A DNA stretch of 64,000 nt from Roseovarius sp. ZX-A-9 (GCF_028369135.1 NZ_JAPWHW010000005.1:176501-240500), one strand, 5' to 3'; shown: positions 51,756 through 60,931, counted from the stretch's first letter. Made by a program: numbers and translations. The notes: generated by a model not told the origin, from the sequence alone.

Positions 51756-52781
51756 ATGAACGACCAGCATAGCCATTTGGTTTACAATAGCCTGTGCACC
51801 GGAAACCCAAAGGAACTTGCCACACCAGACGATCAGATTTCGCTCGCGGTCCTGCTGCTGCCGGGCTTTTCCTGGATGACCTATTCGTGCCTTATCGAAC
51901 CATTCCGACAGGTGAACCGCCTGTTGGGCCGGGCGGCATATGACTGGACCTTGGTGTCTTGTAACGGGGACCCGGTTCAGGCCAGCGACGGCGCAAAAAT
52001 CGTTGTGGACACGGCGCCAAATAACTCGATTCCCGCTGACTACCTGTTTGCCTGTGCGGGCATCAATGTTCTGCATGATGACACCAAGGCCGCCGCCAGT
52101 TGGTTTCGGTACTGCGCGGCGCATGGTGCCGTCATCGGTGCAGTAAGCACAGGCACGCATTTCCTGGCAGAGGCGGGGCTGCTGAATGGCTACAGCTGCA
52201 CGGCCCATTGGGAGACTCATGAGAGCCTGCGGGAACGTTATCCCGACCTGAAGCTGACCACCAACACGCTAGAGATAGACCGGCGCCGGATCACCTGCTC
52301 CGGCGCAATGTCATGTCTGGAAATGAGCCTGACGTTGATACGCGAACACCTTGATCAAAACGTGGCCATCGCGGTTTCCAAGCAGTTCAACCTGAACACC
52401 AGTTCGACGTGGGGGCAGGCGCTCCAGTTGCTGGATATTTCTGCCAACCAGACACTAGAGCACCCCAAGGTGGCCGCGGCTGTCCGCCTGATGGAAACCG
52501 AGTTTTCCCAACCCTATACTCTAGCGACCTTGGCCGAGCGCGTTGGAATTTCCTCGCGCCAGCTAGAGCGTCTGTTTCAAATGCAGTTCAAGTGTTCCGT
52601 CATGCGCTACTATAAATCGCTGCGGCTACAGCGCGCGAATATCCTGCTCACTCAGACGCACCTGCCGGTCAGCGAAGTCGCCCTATCCTGTGGCTTTCAA
52701 TCCGCCCAGCAATTTTCCCGTGTGTACAGCACACATTTCGGCCATTCACCGCTGCAAGATCGAAAGGCAAACAGAAATTAG
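51756..52781 (+). CDS. GlxA-type AraC-family transcriptional regulator
   Basis: A 341-residue regulator with an N-terminal DJ-1/PfpI-like domain (LAVLLLPGFSWMTYSCLIEP, then HGAVIGAVSTGTHFLAEAGLL) and a C-terminal AraC domain with two HTH motifs (LATLAERVGISSRQLERLFQ and SEVALSCGFQSAQQFSRVYS). The usual nucleophile Cys position reads Ser (VSTGT), so catalysis is unlikely. GbdR and CdhR of this family activate betaine and carnitine genes, which fits the neighbours. The ATG at 51756 follows GAGGGG. Confidence 0.87.
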   Translation: MNDQHSHLVYNSLCTGNPKELATPDDQISLAVLLLPGFSWMTYSCLIEPFRQVNRLLGRAAYDWTLVSCNGDPVQASDGAKIVVDTAPNNSIPADYLFACAGINVLHDDTKAAASWFRYCAAHGAVIGAVSTGTHFLAEAGLLNGYSCTAHWETHESLRERYPDLKLTTNTLEIDRRRITCSGAMSCLEMSLTLIREHLDQNVAIAVSKQFNLNTSSTWGQALQLLDISANQTLEHPKVAAAVRLMETEFSQPYTLATLAERVGISSRQLERLFQMQFKCSVMRYYKSLRLQRANILLTQTHLPVSEVALSCGFQSAQQFSRVYSTHFGHSPLQDRKANRN

Positions 52782-52787
52782 CGGTGC

Positions 52788-54014
52788 TCAGCTCATCAAC
52801 GCTTCATCCAGCGGGTAGTCGGACAAAAGCTCGTAGCCATCTGCCGTGATCAGAACCTGCTGCTCCAGCTTCACGCCATCTCGTTCACCCACCGCACCAA
52901 CATAGCTCTCGATGCAAAGCACCATGTTTTCTTCGATTGTACCGGGATAGCCACGGCCCTTGCGGTCCATTGGATAGTAGATCTTGGGGTACTCGTCACA
53001 CATACCGACACCATGCGCGATGCATGTGTAACGGTTGGCGTGGAACTCTTCGGGTTGCACATAGGCCTGATCACTGAATTCATCAAAGGTCATACCGGGG
53101 CGCAGGATCGCCAGATTATGCTCGATTTCAGACAGGGCATGGGCGTACAGTTCTTTTTGCCGCTTCGACGGTTTGCCCGGACCACAAAACATGGTGCGCG
53201 AAATATCCGCGCAATAGCCGTTCGGGCCGACCATATCCGTGTCAAAGCCAACCAGGTCACCGGCCTCCAGTTTCCGCTCTGACGCCTCTTGGTACCATGG
53301 ATTGATACGCTCACCCGATGCCAGCATCCGACCATCATGCCAGTCGCCATTGTTCGCAAGATTGGCAAAATTCAGCATCGCCCAGAGTTGAAGCTCGGTA
53401 ACACCCGGCCGGATCGCCTTGCGCATCTGATCAATGCCGAGGTTCGCGACCCGAATCGCGTAACGGATGCAGTCGATCTCTTCCTTGCATTTTATGGCGC
53501 GCGCATTCTCGATCAGGCCAACGGCGTCGATGACATCAAAGTCATGCGCCATAAGAGCCTGTGTCAGGCTGGGATTCACATATTCGATCGCGACACGGCG
53601 GTTCGTGGTGCCGATTTCCGCCAGATACCGATTGAGATCCTCAGCAAGAAATTGAGCGTTCGCGATCAGGTTGCTGCCGCCGTTGAAATACGAAATGGCG
53701 CGTGCCGGCCGGACCTCATCAATCAATGATGAATCGTTGGACAATCCACCATGCATAACCACCGGCCCTTGGACAGGCACGAACAGGTAGGCCACTGGGA
53801 TATGGGATTGAAACAGCCCGTAGGCACGGTGATCCACCGCGTACCGCAGGCTGACAGGGCTAACAAAAACACCAACGGCAGCGCCCTCGGCGCGCAACTC
53901 AGCACGCAACCGATCAAGGCGATAGCTCTGAAGTGCCGAATGGTCGATGTCGACGCGCTCCCCATCCAGCAGGAATTGGCTCCAATCGATGTCGGGTGTC
54001 TGACCAAGTGTCAT
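52788..54014 (-). CDS. M24 metallopeptidase-family protein closely resembling DMSP lyase DddP
   Basis: A 408-residue creatinase/prolidase-fold protein. The metal ligands of the family are present: D258 and D260 (FDTDMVG), D270 (CADIS), H334 (IAHGVG), E369 (LCIES) and E384 (KLEQQ). The motifs ASGERINPWYQE and GVGMCDEYP resemble those of DddP, which cleaves DMSP to DMS plus acrylate. The catalytic Asp of DddP corresponds to D340 and a substrate Tyr to Y329. Ordinary prolidases or Xaa-Pro peptidases are the alternative. It is convergent with the GlxA gene (6-bp gap). The ATG at 54014 follows GGAGCG. Confidence 0.8.
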   Translation of the reverse strand: MTLGQTPDIDWSQFLLDGERVDIDHSALQSYRLDRLRAELRAEGAAVGVFVSPVSLRYAVDHRAYGLFQSHIPVAYLFVPVQGPVVMHGGLSNDSSLIDEVRPARAISYFNGGSNLIANAQFLAEDLNRYLAEIGTTNRRVAIEYVNPSLTQALMAHDFDVIDAVGLIENARAIKCKEEIDCIRYAIRVANLGIDQMRKAIRPGVTELQLWAMLNFANLANNGDWHDGRMLASGERINPWYQEASERKLEAGDLVGFDTDMVGPNGYCADISRTMFCGPGKPSKRQKELYAHALSEIEHNLAILRPGMTFDEFSDQAYVQPEEFHANRYTCIAHGVGMCDEYPKIYYPMDRKGRGYPGTIEENMVLCIESYVGAVGERDGVKLEQQVLITADGYELLSDYPLDEALMS

Positions 54015-54316
54015 GATGCGCTCCAAGCTGAATACTGAACGGCACGTTAGGCGACATCCACAGTTACTTACGACCGAAAAAGACATCCAGTTAACACTTG
54101 CGGACACTCTGCGATTTCATTCCAGACAGGTCACTACAACGTCACCCACGGATCAGATCACCGTGATCTTCCAGGTGTGCGAGTCCTCTCACGGCAGCGC
54201 TGCGTCACGCTAGACGATAGCTTGGCGTCCGGTCGAGTTTCATTTGTACTTAAAATTGACGCGGTGAAAAACATATGTAACAGTCCGGTACGAAACAACG
54301 AAAGCTAGACGACTCA
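54015..54316. other. Divergent intergenic region between the DddP-like gene and rpiR
   Basis: A 302-bp region separating two divergent genes, with lower GC than its surroundings near 54240-54310. TTGACG lies at 54256-54261 upstream of the rpiR ATG, but no good -10 follows at the usual distance. I see no coding frame or clear dyad. Confidence 0.4.
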
Positions 54317-55216
54317 ATGACGGGCAACACATCAATCAAAGATCTCGTAGCCGCACATTACGGAGATCTGACCGAAGGGCTTCAGCAGGCGGCGGATTAT
54401 GTGGTGGAGCAACAGATCGAAGTTGCGACCAACAGCCTGCGTTCGGTCGCAGCTTCCAGCGGGTTGTCGCCGACAACTTTTTCGCGTCTGGCGCGGGCGC
54501 TTGGGTTAGAGAAATACGAGCAAGTGCGCCAGCTTTGCGCTCAGAGTCTCACGCCGCAAACCACCAGTTTTTCAGGGAAGTTGGGTCAGCTTCATGCGAC
54601 GGCAAGCCAATCCACCGGTGTCGGCGCGCTGTTTTTACACCAAGCATCCGAGAGCATCGGCAATATCGAAGAGCTTTCCCGCAATCTGGACGTTTCGCGC
54701 CTGGTGCGAGTAGTCAAGGCGCTCAGCGAGGCGCGGCAGGTGACACTTTTGGCCGGCAGCACGTCGCGCGGACTGGCCAAGTATCTCGAAGAAATGGCCG
54801 GCTGGATCTCTGACCGCTGGCGGCTGGTGGATGATCAGGCAGCGGCGTTGGCACGAGCGGTGACAGATTCCTCGTCAGATGATGTCTACATCCTCATTTC
54901 GAAATCGCTCTTCTTGACCGCCCCGATTCGGGCCGCGGAATTGGCAGCGGAACGGGGGGCATTCGTTCTGGTACTCACCGATTCACACACCTGCCCTGCG
55001 CTGCCCTTTGCCAGCGAATATTTTGTCCTGCCCACCGAAAGCCCGCATTTCTTCCCGTCCTATGCCGCCACGCTGGTCCTGCTAGAGGCGATCATGAGCA
55101 TGCTCGCCGCGCAGATCGGCGCGCCAGCACAAGCGCGGATCGAGGATGTCGAGGCCAGCAGCCGCAGCCTTGGCGCCTATTGGGATAAAGCCGAAAGCAC
55201 CCGCACCCCCAAATAA
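54317..55216 (+). CDS. RpiR-family transcriptional regulator
   Basis: A 299-residue regulator with an N-terminal RpiR-type HTH (about residues 1-78, SVAASSGLSPTTFSRLARALGLEKY) and a C-terminal SIS sugar-isomerase-like domain (VTLLAGSTSRGLAKYLEEM and DVYILISKSLFL) that normally senses phosphosugars or other anions. It lies 66 bp upstream of the FAD/GcvT gene in the same direction and probably controls it. Its effector here is unknown. Confidence 0.9.
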   Translation: MTGNTSIKDLVAAHYGDLTEGLQQAADYVVEQQIEVATNSLRSVAASSGLSPTTFSRLARALGLEKYEQVRQLCAQSLTPQTTSFSGKLGQLHATASQSTGVGALFLHQASESIGNIEELSRNLDVSRLVRVVKALSEARQVTLLAGSTSRGLAKYLEEMAGWISDRWRLVDDQAAALARAVTDSSSDDVYILISKSLFLTAPIRAAELAAERGAFVLVLTDSHTCPALPFASEYFVLPTESPHFFPSYAATLVLLEAIMSMLAAQIGAPAQARIEDVEASSRSLGAYWDKAESTRTPK

Positions 55217-55282
55217 CTGAACCTTGGACTGGCGCCGCATGCGTCGCACCAAATCGAACACTCAAGACAGAAAACGAGGAAA

Positions 55283-57703
55283 ATGATGAAGACCCATGCA
55301 CAGGCAGTCGTAATCGGTGGAGGCCTTGTCGGCTGCTCGATCCTGTATCACCTTGCCAAGCTTGGCTGGAGTGATGTCGTCTTGCTGGAACGCGACGAGT
55401 TGACCAGTGGATCGACATGGCACGCGGCCGCGAACATTCACGGGCTGCACGACAACAACAACATCACCCGCATCCAGCACTACACGATGAACCTCTACAA
55501 AGAGCTCGAAAAAGAGACCGCCCAAGGCTGCGGCGTATTCCAGCCCGGCTCGCTCTATCTGGCGCAAACCGAGGCGCGCGAGCATCAGCTCCGGCTGCAA
55601 GAGGCCAAGGCCAAATTCTACGGGCTGAACTTTTACGAGGTCAGCCGCGAAGAGGCGCGCGAACTGCATCCGCTGGCGCATTTTGACGACGTGCGCTGCA
55701 TCATGTTCGAACCCGATGGCGGCAATGTCGACCCTTCCGGCGTGACAATGGCCTATGCTGCCGGCGCGCGTGCCCTCGGCGCCGAGATCGAGCGTTTCTG
55801 CCCGGTGATTGGCACTGAACAGCAAGCCGACGGCAGCTGGATCGTGCGCACGTCCAAGGGCGACATCCACACGCAATGGGTGGTCAATGCCGCCGGCCTG
55901 TGGGGGCGCGAGGTCGCAGCACTGGCCGGGCTGACCCTGCCACTGCAACCCACCGAGCACCAGTATTTCGTCACAGAGACCATCCCGGAGGTCGCAAATC
56001 TTGGCCGCCGGTTGCCCTCGATCGCGGATCGGGACGGCGAGTATTATTTCCGCCAGGAGGGCAACGGTTTCTTGATCGGTGCCTACGAGCGCGACATGCG
56101 GTTCTGGGCCGAGGAGGGCACGCCGCTGGACTTTGCGCACGAGCTGTTCCCCGATGACCTGGACCGGATCATGGAAAACGTGATCCGCGCAACCGAGCGG
56201 GTGCCCTGCGCCGAGACTGCTGGCGTCAAACGGGTGATCAACGGCCCGATGATCTGGTCGCCGGATGCCAACGCGCTCTGGGGGCCGGTGCCTGAGGTGC
56301 AGAACTACTTTATCTGCGGCGGCATCATTCCCGGTTTCTCGCAATCGGGTGGTCTGGGCCTGCTCTCGGCACAGTGGATGATCGAAGGCGAGCCACAATA
56401 TGATATGTTCGCTTGGGATCTCGCCCGCTTTGGCGATTGGGCTGACAAGAAATTCACCAAGGCGCGGGTCGAAGATCAATACGCAAACCGCTTTGCCATT
56501 CACTTTCCCAACGAAGAGCGCAGCGCAGGCCGCCCGGCGCGGGTCCGTCCAGCTTATGAAAAGCAGAGCGAACTGGGCGCCGTCTTTGGGATGAACTGCG
56601 GGTGGGAGCATCCGCTTTGGTTCGCCGATACGCCTGGCCTCAAAGACACCAACAGCTTTACCCGCCAGAACTGGTGGGAGCCGGTCGGCCGCGAGGTGCA
56701 GATGCTGCGCGAGGCCGTCGGGGTAATCGATATCTCGAACTTTGCGAACTACGTCATCAAGGGGCCCGGCGCCCACGATTGGCTCGACCGGCTCGTTGCG
56801 AACCGGGTGCCGTCTGAAATCGGGCGTTCGTGCCTGACGCCACTGATCTCTGTGCGTGGCGGTGTTGCCGGGGATTTCACCATCACCAAGGTGGCCGAAG
56901 ACGAGTATATGATGATCGGCTCGGGCATGGCCGAACGCTATCACCAGCGGTTCTTCAACATGGTGGCGCTGCCCGAAGGCACCACTTTCGAGGTGGCCAC
57001 CAACCGCATCGCTGGCTTTAACGTCGCTGGGCCCAAGTCGCGCGAGATGCTGCAACGCCTGACCAACGCCGACCTTGGCAACGAGGCATTTCGTTTCATG
57101 CGCTCACGGCGCATCGAGGTGGCCGGGGTGGCCTGTCTGGCGGTCCGCGTGTCCTTCACCGGCGATCTGGGTTGGGAGCTGCATTGCGCCGAAGAGGATC
57201 AATTGCGGCTCTACACCGCGTTGCTTGCTGCCGCGCAGGAGTGTGACGGCGGTCCGGTCGGCGGACGCGCGCTCGGAAGCCTGCGGATCGAAAAGGGCTA
57301 TGGCTCTTGGGGGCGGGAATATTCGCAGGAATATTGGCCTCAAGAGGTCGGCCTCGCCGGGTTGATCAAGCTCGACAAGGATTTTCTGCACAAGGAGGCC
57401 TATCTGGCGATCAAGGACAATACACCGCGCGAAGTGTTGTCTATCTTCGAAATCGATGCGGATAACGATGCAGACGCCAGCGGCGGCGAGCCGATCTTCA
57501 CACCCGACGGCCAATCGGTCGGGCGCGTGACCTCGGGGGCCTATGGCTACTCGGTCGGCAAATCTCTGGCGCTGGGTTACACCAACCCGCAAGTCGCACA
57601 ACCCGGCGATGTGGTGGACGTGATGATCCTCGGCAAGCCTCACAAGGCGCGCATCTTGCCTGAGGCGCCCTTTGATCCAGAAGGCAAACGCCTGCGCGCC
57701 TAA
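55283..57703 (+). CDS. Dimethylglycine/sarcosine dehydrogenase-like FAD oxidoreductase with GcvT domain
   Basis: An 806-residue two-part protein. The N-terminal DAO-type FAD domain has VVIGGGLVGCSILYHLA and the histidyl-FAD attachment-like STWHAAAN. The C-terminal half (from about residue 430) is an aminomethyltransferase GcvT-like folate-binding domain, with FMRSRRIEVAGV, SFTGDLGWELH and KGYGSWGREYS. Such proteins oxidatively demethylate dimethylglycine or sarcosine and pass formaldehyde to tetrahydrofolate. In context it follows betaine demethylation by the Rieske enzyme. Length is normal for the family (about 800-860). Confidence 0.9.
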   Translation: MMKTHAQAVVIGGGLVGCSILYHLAKLGWSDVVLLERDELTSGSTWHAAANIHGLHDNNNITRIQHYTMNLYKELEKETAQGCGVFQPGSLYLAQTEAREHQLRLQEAKAKFYGLNFYEVSREEARELHPLAHFDDVRCIMFEPDGGNVDPSGVTMAYAAGARALGAEIERFCPVIGTEQQADGSWIVRTSKGDIHTQWVVNAAGLWGREVAALAGLTLPLQPTEHQYFVTETIPEVANLGRRLPSIADRDGEYYFRQEGNGFLIGAYERDMRFWAEEGTPLDFAHELFPDDLDRIMENVIRATERVPCAETAGVKRVINGPMIWSPDANALWGPVPEVQNYFICGGIIPGFSQSGGLGLLSAQWMIEGEPQYDMFAWDLARFGDWADKKFTKARVEDQYANRFAIHFPNEERSAGRPARVRPAYEKQSELGAVFGMNCGWEHPLWFADTPGLKDTNSFTRQNWWEPVGREVQMLREAVGVIDISNFANYVIKGPGAHDWLDRLVANRVPSEIGRSCLTPLISVRGGVAGDFTITKVAEDEYMMIGSGMAERYHQRFFNMVALPEGTTFEVATNRIAGFNVAGPKSREMLQRLTNADLGNEAFRFMRSRRIEVAGVACLAVRVSFTGDLGWELHCAEEDQLRLYTALLAAAQECDGGPVGGRALGSLRIEKGYGSWGREYSQEYWPQEVGLAGLIKLDKDFLHKEAYLAIKDNTPREVLSIFEIDADNDADASGGEPIFTPDGQSVGRVTSGAYGYSVGKSLALGYTNPQVAQPGDVVDVMILGKPHKARILPEAPFDPEGKRLRA

Positions 57704-57928
57704 TCGTCGAAATGACCAACTTTGCACCGTGAACCACGGTGAAGCTCCCCACCCTGATCAACCGGGCTATCTTCCAGCGGAAATAGTCCGGTTTTTCCCG
57801 TCACATACCGGTCGCCCAAGCACCTCACCGCGTTTGGTCGCGGGACGGTGCTATCTCCAACTTGCCTTTGAACGCGGTTGTTACGCCCAGTGCGTACCGA
57901 GGCGGCCCAGTTCATGTTGAGGGGGTGA
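57704..57928. other. Non-coding gap before the IS3 remnant
   Basis: Apart from the hairpin near 57725-57741, I see no feature or credible frame in these 225 bases. They separate the betaine island from the insertion-sequence debris. Confidence 0.4.
57725..57741 (+). terminator. Weak hairpin after the FAD/GcvT gene
   Basis: CACCGTG (57725-57731) pairs with CACGGTG (57735-57741) around a 3-base AAC loop, 22 bp after the stop. There is no T-run, so it may be only an mRNA-end structure. Confidence 0.35.
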
Positions 57929-58008
57929 TGTCATCCCCGGAAACTAGACCAATTTGGCTTAGAGTTTTCCGCAACGCCCCCCCCCGGCTGGGAAAGGAGC
58001 GGAAACGC

Positions 58009-58316
58009 ATGAAAGCATCGAAATTCACGGACGCACAGAAGGCGCTCAACATCGAACAGGGCGAAGACGGAACGCCGGTTGCTGAGATCTGCCGCAAGGC
58101 CGGGATCCACTGCCCGGCAGGGTCATGCGCAGCATGATCCCGAGAGGGGGCCAGGCGACCTATTTCAACTGAAAGAAAAAGTATACCGGGCTGATGCCGT
58201 CGGAGATGAAGCGACTGCGCGAGCTTGAAGGCGAGAATGCGCGGCTGAATAAGATCATCGCGGATCTGACACTGGATCGTGAGATGCTTCAGGACGTCAT
58301 CAAAAGAAAGCTCTGA
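58009..58316 (+). pseudogene. IS3-family transposase OrfA, frameshifted and interrupted
   Basis: The first frame reads KFTDAQKALNIEQGEDGTPVAEICRKAGIH from the ATG at 58009. An insertion and frameshift (the later part is out of phase with the start by two bases) break it near 58110. The second part reads QATYFN from 58152, then a TGA where intact OrfA has Trp, then KKYTGLMPSEMKRLRELEG, and reaches its natural stop at 58314-58316 after DVIKRKL. The protein is therefore not functional. Confidence 0.8.
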
Positions 58317-58417
58317 AGCCGAGTCGGAAGCGCGAGCTGGTTGACGGGATGTGCGCGGACTGGGCGGTGTCGATCCGGCGGGCCTGTGGGGCTCTCCGGT
58401 TCGACCGTTCCACCTAA
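58313..58417 (+). pseudogene. IS3-family transposase OrfB, 5' fragment
   Basis: The frame overlapping the end of orfA by -1 reads KPSRKRELVDGMCADW and VSIRRACGALRFDRS, the N-terminus of an IS3 integrase-type OrfB. It ends at TAA 58415-58417, where homology stops. The DDE catalytic core is absent. Confidence 0.72.
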
Positions 58418-58460
58418 TCCTGAGTAAAGCCGGAAAACTCTGCCCGCTGCTGGTCCAAAC

Positions 58461-58688
58461 ATGGGTATCGCTTCACAACCCAAAGGGCTCAGGTTTCGAG
58501 TGGATGAAAGTTCCGTGGCAGATCACATGCCCAAGGATATCCTGCGCGAAAGCTATCGCCAGCCCCATATACTGTATGCGGAAATGTCAGAAGAGCAAGC
58601 CAGCTTTAAGAAAATCCACGATCACATGTTCGATTTCATGGACAAGGCGCGGACGTTCACGAACATATTTGCCTTCGCCTTTGACTAA
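58461..58688 (+). pseudogene. C-terminal fragment of a TRAP transporter substrate-binding protein (DctP type)
   Basis: The last about 60 residues of this frame (MPKDILRESYRQP, then AEMSEEQASFKKIHDHMFDF) align without gaps with the C-terminus of the intact DctP encoded at 60932-61984 (WPEEFLAAFRDAW, then AEETATNPDSKRVWDSLQAY): Pro, Leu, Ala-Glu, Lys and Asp coincide. The rest of the gene is missing. Its orientation is opposite to that of the intact TRAP operon. The fragment was probably cut off by the neighbouring insertion sequence. Confidence 0.55.
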
Positions 58689-58767
58689 GTTGGTTATCAG
58701 GCACAATATATCAGGCACAGTAAAGCAACTGGCCCAAAAGCTTAACGTTCCAAGATTTGATAATAAG

Positions 58768-58797
58768 GGTGCGTGCCCGGCTTGGCGCGCCTTTTTT
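58768..58797 (+). terminator. Probable rho-independent terminator
   Basis: GGTGCGT (58768-58774) pairs with GCGCGCC (58785-58791) including two G-T pairs around a 10-base loop, followed by six T residues (58792-58797). It would end transcription of the TRAP-tail remnant and lies about 50 bp from the convergent dctM gene. Confidence 0.55.
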
Positions 58798-58844
58798 GCG
58801 TGTTGGCTGACGGCGTGATTTGCCCGGCTGAACGTCTGCCCGCG

Positions 58845-60257
58845 TTATTGCAACACGCGAGGAAGCCATAGCGCCAAGAACGGAAACACCGCTACACAGG
58901 CAAGGCCGACGAGCTGGATCAAGACAAATGGAATGATCCCCCGGTAGATATCGCCGATCTTGATAGATGCGGGCGCGCTGCCCTTGAGGAAAAATAGGGC
59001 GAACCCAAAGGGCGGCGTCAGGAAACTAGTCTGTAGGTTCACCGCCACAAGGATCGCGAACCAGAACAGAATCTGTGATTTCTGCTCGGCCAGAGGCAGG
59101 TCTTGCATGCCCAGGCTCGTTGCAAATTCTGGGGCTAAGTTGGCCATGACCGGCGCGAACACTGGGAGCACGATCAGGGTGATCTCGATCCAGTCGAAAA
59201 AGAAGCCCAGTACGAAGATTAGCAGCATCAGCATGGCTAGAAAGCCCCAGTGGCCCAAGTTCATCCACGCGATGAGATCAAGGATCAGATCCTCGCCGTA
59301 AAGCGCCCGGAACACGTAGGAAAACGCTGTCGCACCCGCAAAAATGAGAAAGATCATGGCCGAAGTCATCGCCGTCTGAACGCATACCTTGTCCAACCCG
59401 CTCCATGTCAGCCGCCGTTTCATCAACGCCAATAACGTTGCGCCACAGGCGCCGACGCCCGACGCTTCGGTCGGGGTGGCCCAGCCCGCAAAAATTGAGC
59501 CCAATACCAGCGAGATCAGCGCCACCGGCGGGACAAAGCCCTGCAATATCATTCGGGTCAGGTTGGCGAGACCAATCTCGTCCTCTCGCCGCTCTATCCG
59601 GGGGGCAAGGTCGGGGCGGAATGTGCCCATCGAGATCACGTAAACACTGTATAGCGTCGCCAGCAAAAGTCCCGGCAGGATAGCTGCGACAAAGAGATTG
59701 CCGACGGGAATGACCATCAGGTCAGCCATGATGACCAGCATGATTGACGGCGGGATCAATATGCCCAGCGTGGCAGAGGCCGCAACCGTCCCCGAGGCCA
59801 ACCGCTTGTCATACCCGCTCTCCAGCATCGCAGGCAGCGCCATCATGCTGAGCATCACCACCGACGCGCCAATAATGCCGGTTGTCGCGGCCATGATTGT
59901 TCCCAGCAGCGTGACCGCAAGGGCCAGACCGCCGGGTACGGCCCCCAGCAACACTTGAAGGATGCGCAGCAGATCGGCCGCAACGCGGCTTCGCTCCAGC
60001 ATGATGCCCATGAAGACAAAGCAAGGCACAGCCACCAACACCTGATTGACCGCCGCCGATTGCCACAACCTTTCGGCAAAAAGATAGAGTTCAGCCGGAG
60101 ACATGAGGTTCATCCCCATGCCACCAGCGGCAAAGAGCAACGCCAGACCGCCCAGAACCAACCCTACCGGAAAGCCTGAGAACAACGCGAAGGTCAGCGC
60201 CAGAAACATGTATGCCGCGAGGTAGTCGTATAGGTGATAATATATGGCCTGAATCAC
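58845..60257 (-). CDS. dctM: TRAP transporter large permease (DctM)
   Basis: A 470-residue membrane protein with about 12 helices, the ion-coupled transport subunit of a TRAP system. Family hallmarks are FSGFPVGLVLGGLALLFA near the N-terminus, FMGIMLERSRVA, LGILIPPSIMLVIMADL and FFFDWIEITLIVLPVFAPV. It overlaps dctQ by ATGA. It works with the DctQ and DctP proteins of the same operon to import an organic acid with Na+. Confidence 0.92.
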   Translation of the reverse strand: MIQAIYYHLYDYLAAYMFLALTFALFSGFPVGLVLGGLALLFAAGGMGMNLMSPAELYLFAERLWQSAAVNQVLVAVPCFVFMGIMLERSRVAADLLRILQVLLGAVPGGLALAVTLLGTIMAATTGIIGASVVMLSMMALPAMLESGYDKRLASGTVAASATLGILIPPSIMLVIMADLMVIPVGNLFVAAILPGLLLATLYSVYVISMGTFRPDLAPRIERREDEIGLANLTRMILQGFVPPVALISLVLGSIFAGWATPTEASGVGACGATLLALMKRRLTWSGLDKVCVQTAMTSAMIFLIFAGATAFSYVFRALYGEDLILDLIAWMNLGHWGFLAMLMLLIFVLGFFFDWIEITLIVLPVFAPVMANLAPEFATSLGMQDLPLAEQKSQILFWFAILVAVNLQTSFLTPPFGFALFFLKGSAPASIKIGDIYRGIIPFVLIQLVGLACVAVFPFLALWLPRVLQ

Positions 60258-60868
60258 GCGGTGGCCTCATCGGTCTCGGGCGTCAACATGCTTAACCGCG
60301 CCCGTGCCTGTTTTCGCAGAGGGGCCGGGCCGAACAGGTACAAGAAAATGCGCAACAGGGTCGAAACAAGAGCACATATCAACAAGGCGGTGCCGATCGG
60401 CAAGAAAGACTTGATGATCCAGCGGTGGGGTATCCCTGTCAGCGCAGACGAGCCTTCGCCTTGTCGCCACGCAGAATAGACCATGTCCGCCGAATGATAG
60501 AAAAGTACGGAACAGAACGGGATGGCAAGGATCAGGATCGCCGTCAGTTCAATCCAGCCTTGGGTGCGCGGCCTGCGCCCTTGTCGCCAAAGATCGACGC
60601 GCACGTGACCTCCACTGAGGTAGGCCATCCCATAGGCCAGCAGGAAGATAATGGCATGCAGGTGCCATTCGGCCTCTTGCAGCTTGGTCGGTGAAATGAA
60701 GTCATAAAGCGGTGAATTCAGAACAGCCTGCTGAATAAGGACAATCTTGCGGGTGATGACATCGTAAACGATGATCAAAACCAAAGGCACGATCATCCAC
60801 GCACCGATGCGCCCAATGGCGGCACATAGCCGCTCCAGTAAATCCGAAAAACTCAGAAGGTGGCGCAT
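60254..60868 (-). CDS. dctQ: TRAP transporter small permease (DctQ)
   Basis: A 204-residue four-helix membrane protein. The first helix is IGAWMIVPLVLIIVYDVITRK. The second contains EAEWHLHAIIFLLAYGMAYL, carrying the EWHL motif usual in the DctQ subunits of the larger (470-residue DctM) TRAP family, then HVRVDL. I chose the ATG at 60868 with AGGA about 10 bp upstream. It follows dctP by 63 bp. Confidence 0.88.
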   Translation of the reverse strand: MRHLLSFSDLLERLCAAIGRIGAWMIVPLVLIIVYDVITRKIVLIQQAVLNSPLYDFISPTKLQEAEWHLHAIIFLLAYGMAYLSGGHVRVDLWRQGRRPRTQGWIELTAILILAIPFCSVLFYHSADMVYSAWRQGEGSSALTGIPHRWIIKSFLPIGTALLICALVSTLLRIFLYLFGPAPLRKQARARLSMLTPETDEATA

Positions 60869-60931
60869 CAGAGGTCCTGCTTGAAAAACGCCATGGCGCG
60901 GAAGTCGCGCCATGGCATGTCAGATGCGGTA

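Larger units (their letters stand above)
57929..58417 (+). mobile_element. Truncated IS3-family insertion sequence
   Basis: Remains of an IS3-family element. It contains a broken orfA and the first 34 codons of orfB, then abruptly changes to unrelated sequence after 58417. TGTCATCCCCGGAAACTAGA at 57929 has the look of a left terminal repeat of this group, but the right end is gone. A run of nine C residues (57977-57985) lies ahead of orfA. It marks an old rearrangement that cut the TRAP tail downstream. Confidence 0.75.

Noticed and set aside
55262..57055. A 597-codon minus-strand open frame opposite the FAD/GcvT gene
   Set aside because: It is an antisense shadow of a well-supported, motif-bearing gene in GC-rich DNA, and has no family resemblance of its own.
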